Origin: an uncultured Mediterraneibacter sp.
GTDB lineage: Bacteria; Bacillota; Clostridia; Lachnospirales; Lachnospiraceae
Length of the DNA: 64,000 nucleotides
Assembly (NCBI GenBank): GCA_944381495.1
Contig: CALWLJ010000007.1
Coordinates: 1 to 64,000 of the forward strand
Direction of reading: 5' to 3'
Numbering within the stretch: the first letter of the stretch is position 1; each line of letters starts with the position of its first letter. The position numbers were made by a program, and so were the translations under genes. A model generated the notes under the pieces. The model was not told where the DNA came from, searched no databases, and saw only the letters and a program-made list of their open reading frames with translations. Positions 63,269-64,000 of the stretch are shown here, in pieces.

Positions 63269-64000
63269 ATGGAAAACGGAAGAAAAACTCTGAGACAGCT
63301 ATTTGTTCCTATCTGTCTGGAAACATTATTTCAGATGCTTTCAGGAATGGTGGACACGCTGATGCTGTCTTCTGTAGGAGACGACGCTGTCGGCGCCGTG
63401 GGAACTGCTAATACATACATCAGTATTTTTATTATTACTTTCTCGATCATATCATCCGGTATGGTGGCGGTAATGACACAGTATATCGGGGCGGACAAAG
63501 TAGGCGTTGCCTATCAGGCAAGACAGGTGGGGCTGGCCTTTAACGGAGCAATCGGCGTTGTACTCTCTGTCCTTCTGTTTTGCTTCTCGGGGCAGGTGGT
63601 AACAGCCGTAGGTATCGCTCCTCAGCTGAAGGAATATGCGTCAACTTATTTCAGGATTGTGGGAGGCGGCTGTATCCTGAATGCGATGATTCCTATTTTT
63701 TCAAGTTATCTCCGCGCATTCGGATATACGAAAAATCCGCTGGTTGGAACGATCACAGGGAATATTGTGAACCTGATCCTGAATTCGGTATTCCTGTTCG
63801 GCTTTAACATGGGGGTGGCGGGTGTTGCCATTGCAACCGTAATATCAAGAATCGTAAACCTGCTGATGGTGGCAGGTGCATCTGCCCGGCTTATTAAGGC
63901 GAAAGACGCTCCGGAGAGAATTCCTAACCGGGAAGTGTTCCGCAATATCATCAGAGTCGGCCTGCCCTCGGCTATGGAGACGGGCCTGTACAATCTGGCG
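63269..64000 (+). CDS. MATE-family efflux transporter (cut by window end)
   Basis: The frame from ATG 63269 (AGGAGA upstream) stays open to the right edge, giving 244 residues. It begins MENGRKTLRQLFVPICLETL with FQMLSGMVDTLMLSS in the first helix, then VMTQYIGADK and FRAFGYTKNP-like segments (SSYLRAFGYTKNPLVGT), typical of MATE exporters. It is a different subgroup from the MATE gene at 40308. The 3' half is missing only because the window ends. Confidence 0.88.
   Translation, partial: MENGRKTLRQLFVPICLETLFQMLSGMVDTLMLSSVGDDAVGAVGTANTYISIFIITFSIISSGMVAVMTQYIGADKVGVAYQARQVGLAFNGAIGVVLSVLLFCFSGQVVTAVGIAPQLKEYASTYFRIVGGGCILNAMIPIFSSYLRAFGYTKNPLVGTITGNIVNLILNSVFLFGFNMGVAGVAIATVISRIVNLLMVAGASARLIKAKDAPERIPNREVFRNIIRVGLPSAMETGLYNLA

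Noticed and set aside
1-64000. CRISPR array, prophage, insertion sequence or rRNA
   Set aside because: No regularly spaced direct repeats, cas, phage, transposase (beyond PD-(D/E)XK proteins) or rRNA sequence was seen.

Overview
The window looks like a chromosomal segment of a gut-type anaerobic Firmicute, most likely a Lachnospiraceae member (Blautia/Mediterraneibacter/Dorea-like). The signs are moderate GC, strong AGGAGG ribosome sites, a V-type ATPase, type III glutamine synthetase (GlnN), hybrid-cluster protein, ThiT under a TPP riboswitch, many glycoside hydrolases and GHKL/LytTR two-component pairs. Genus is inference. I see no intact insertion sequence, prophage, rRNA operon or CRISPR array.

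Layout. 1-3940 (minus): 5' part of a V-type ATPase operon (G/H, C, I, K; the remaining subunits lie beyond the left edge). 3956-5503: palindromic repeat, trmB, a possible Cys-rich micro-ORF, tRNA-Lys(CTT) and a hairpin pair. 5504-9740: secreted NlpC/P60 hydrolase, GT8 glycosyltransferase, DUF308 membrane protein, TPP riboswitch and thiT. 9823-11328: GNAT-like protein followed by about 680 bp of non-coding DNA holding three long nested inverted repeats. 11329-15992: HipA-like kinase with a small partner, aldo/keto reductase, esterase and a PD-(D/E)XK protein. 16188-23675: OmpR-type two-component system, LytTR/GHKL pair and a membrane-anchored GH3 enzyme with inverted domain order. 23889-25406: DUF3990 protein with a coupled partner, then a CDP-alcohol phosphatidyltransferase.

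25529-34784 is the metabolic centrepiece: one tightly packed operon for tungstate uptake (tupABC), metal insertion into pterin (two MoeA proteins, one fused to a binding-protein-like domain), a tungsten aldehyde:ferredoxin oxidoreductase, a MoaD/ThiS-like protein, and a two-[4Fe-4S]-ferredoxin domain fused to an iron alcohol dehydrogenase. Together they could interconvert acids, aldehydes and alcohols. 35030-40137: GH2 glycosidase, GtrA protein and a second LytTR/GHKL pair paralogous to the first. 40308-47219: MATE exporter, ribosomal protein L25, MFS transporter, a decayed dehydrogenase/transporter/SDR patch, a lipoprotein and a second PD-(D/E)XK protein. 47242-52321: hcp, class II aldolase, and glnN behind a leader terminator.

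52383-63080 is a galactan/galactooligosaccharide locus: an autoregulated LacI-type repressor with TTGCGCAA operators, a three-component sugar ABC transporter, a GH53 galactanase without signal peptide, an uncharacterised 617-residue protein, an overlapping 71-residue zinc-ribbon protein and a GH42 beta-galactosidase. The lack of signal peptides suggests oligosaccharides are imported and cut inside the cell. The window ends inside a second MATE exporter gene.

Most novel candidates: the 617-residue protein plus zinc ribbon in the galactan locus, the ferredoxin-alcohol dehydrogenase fusion in the tungsten operon, and the nested palindromes at 10676-11213.
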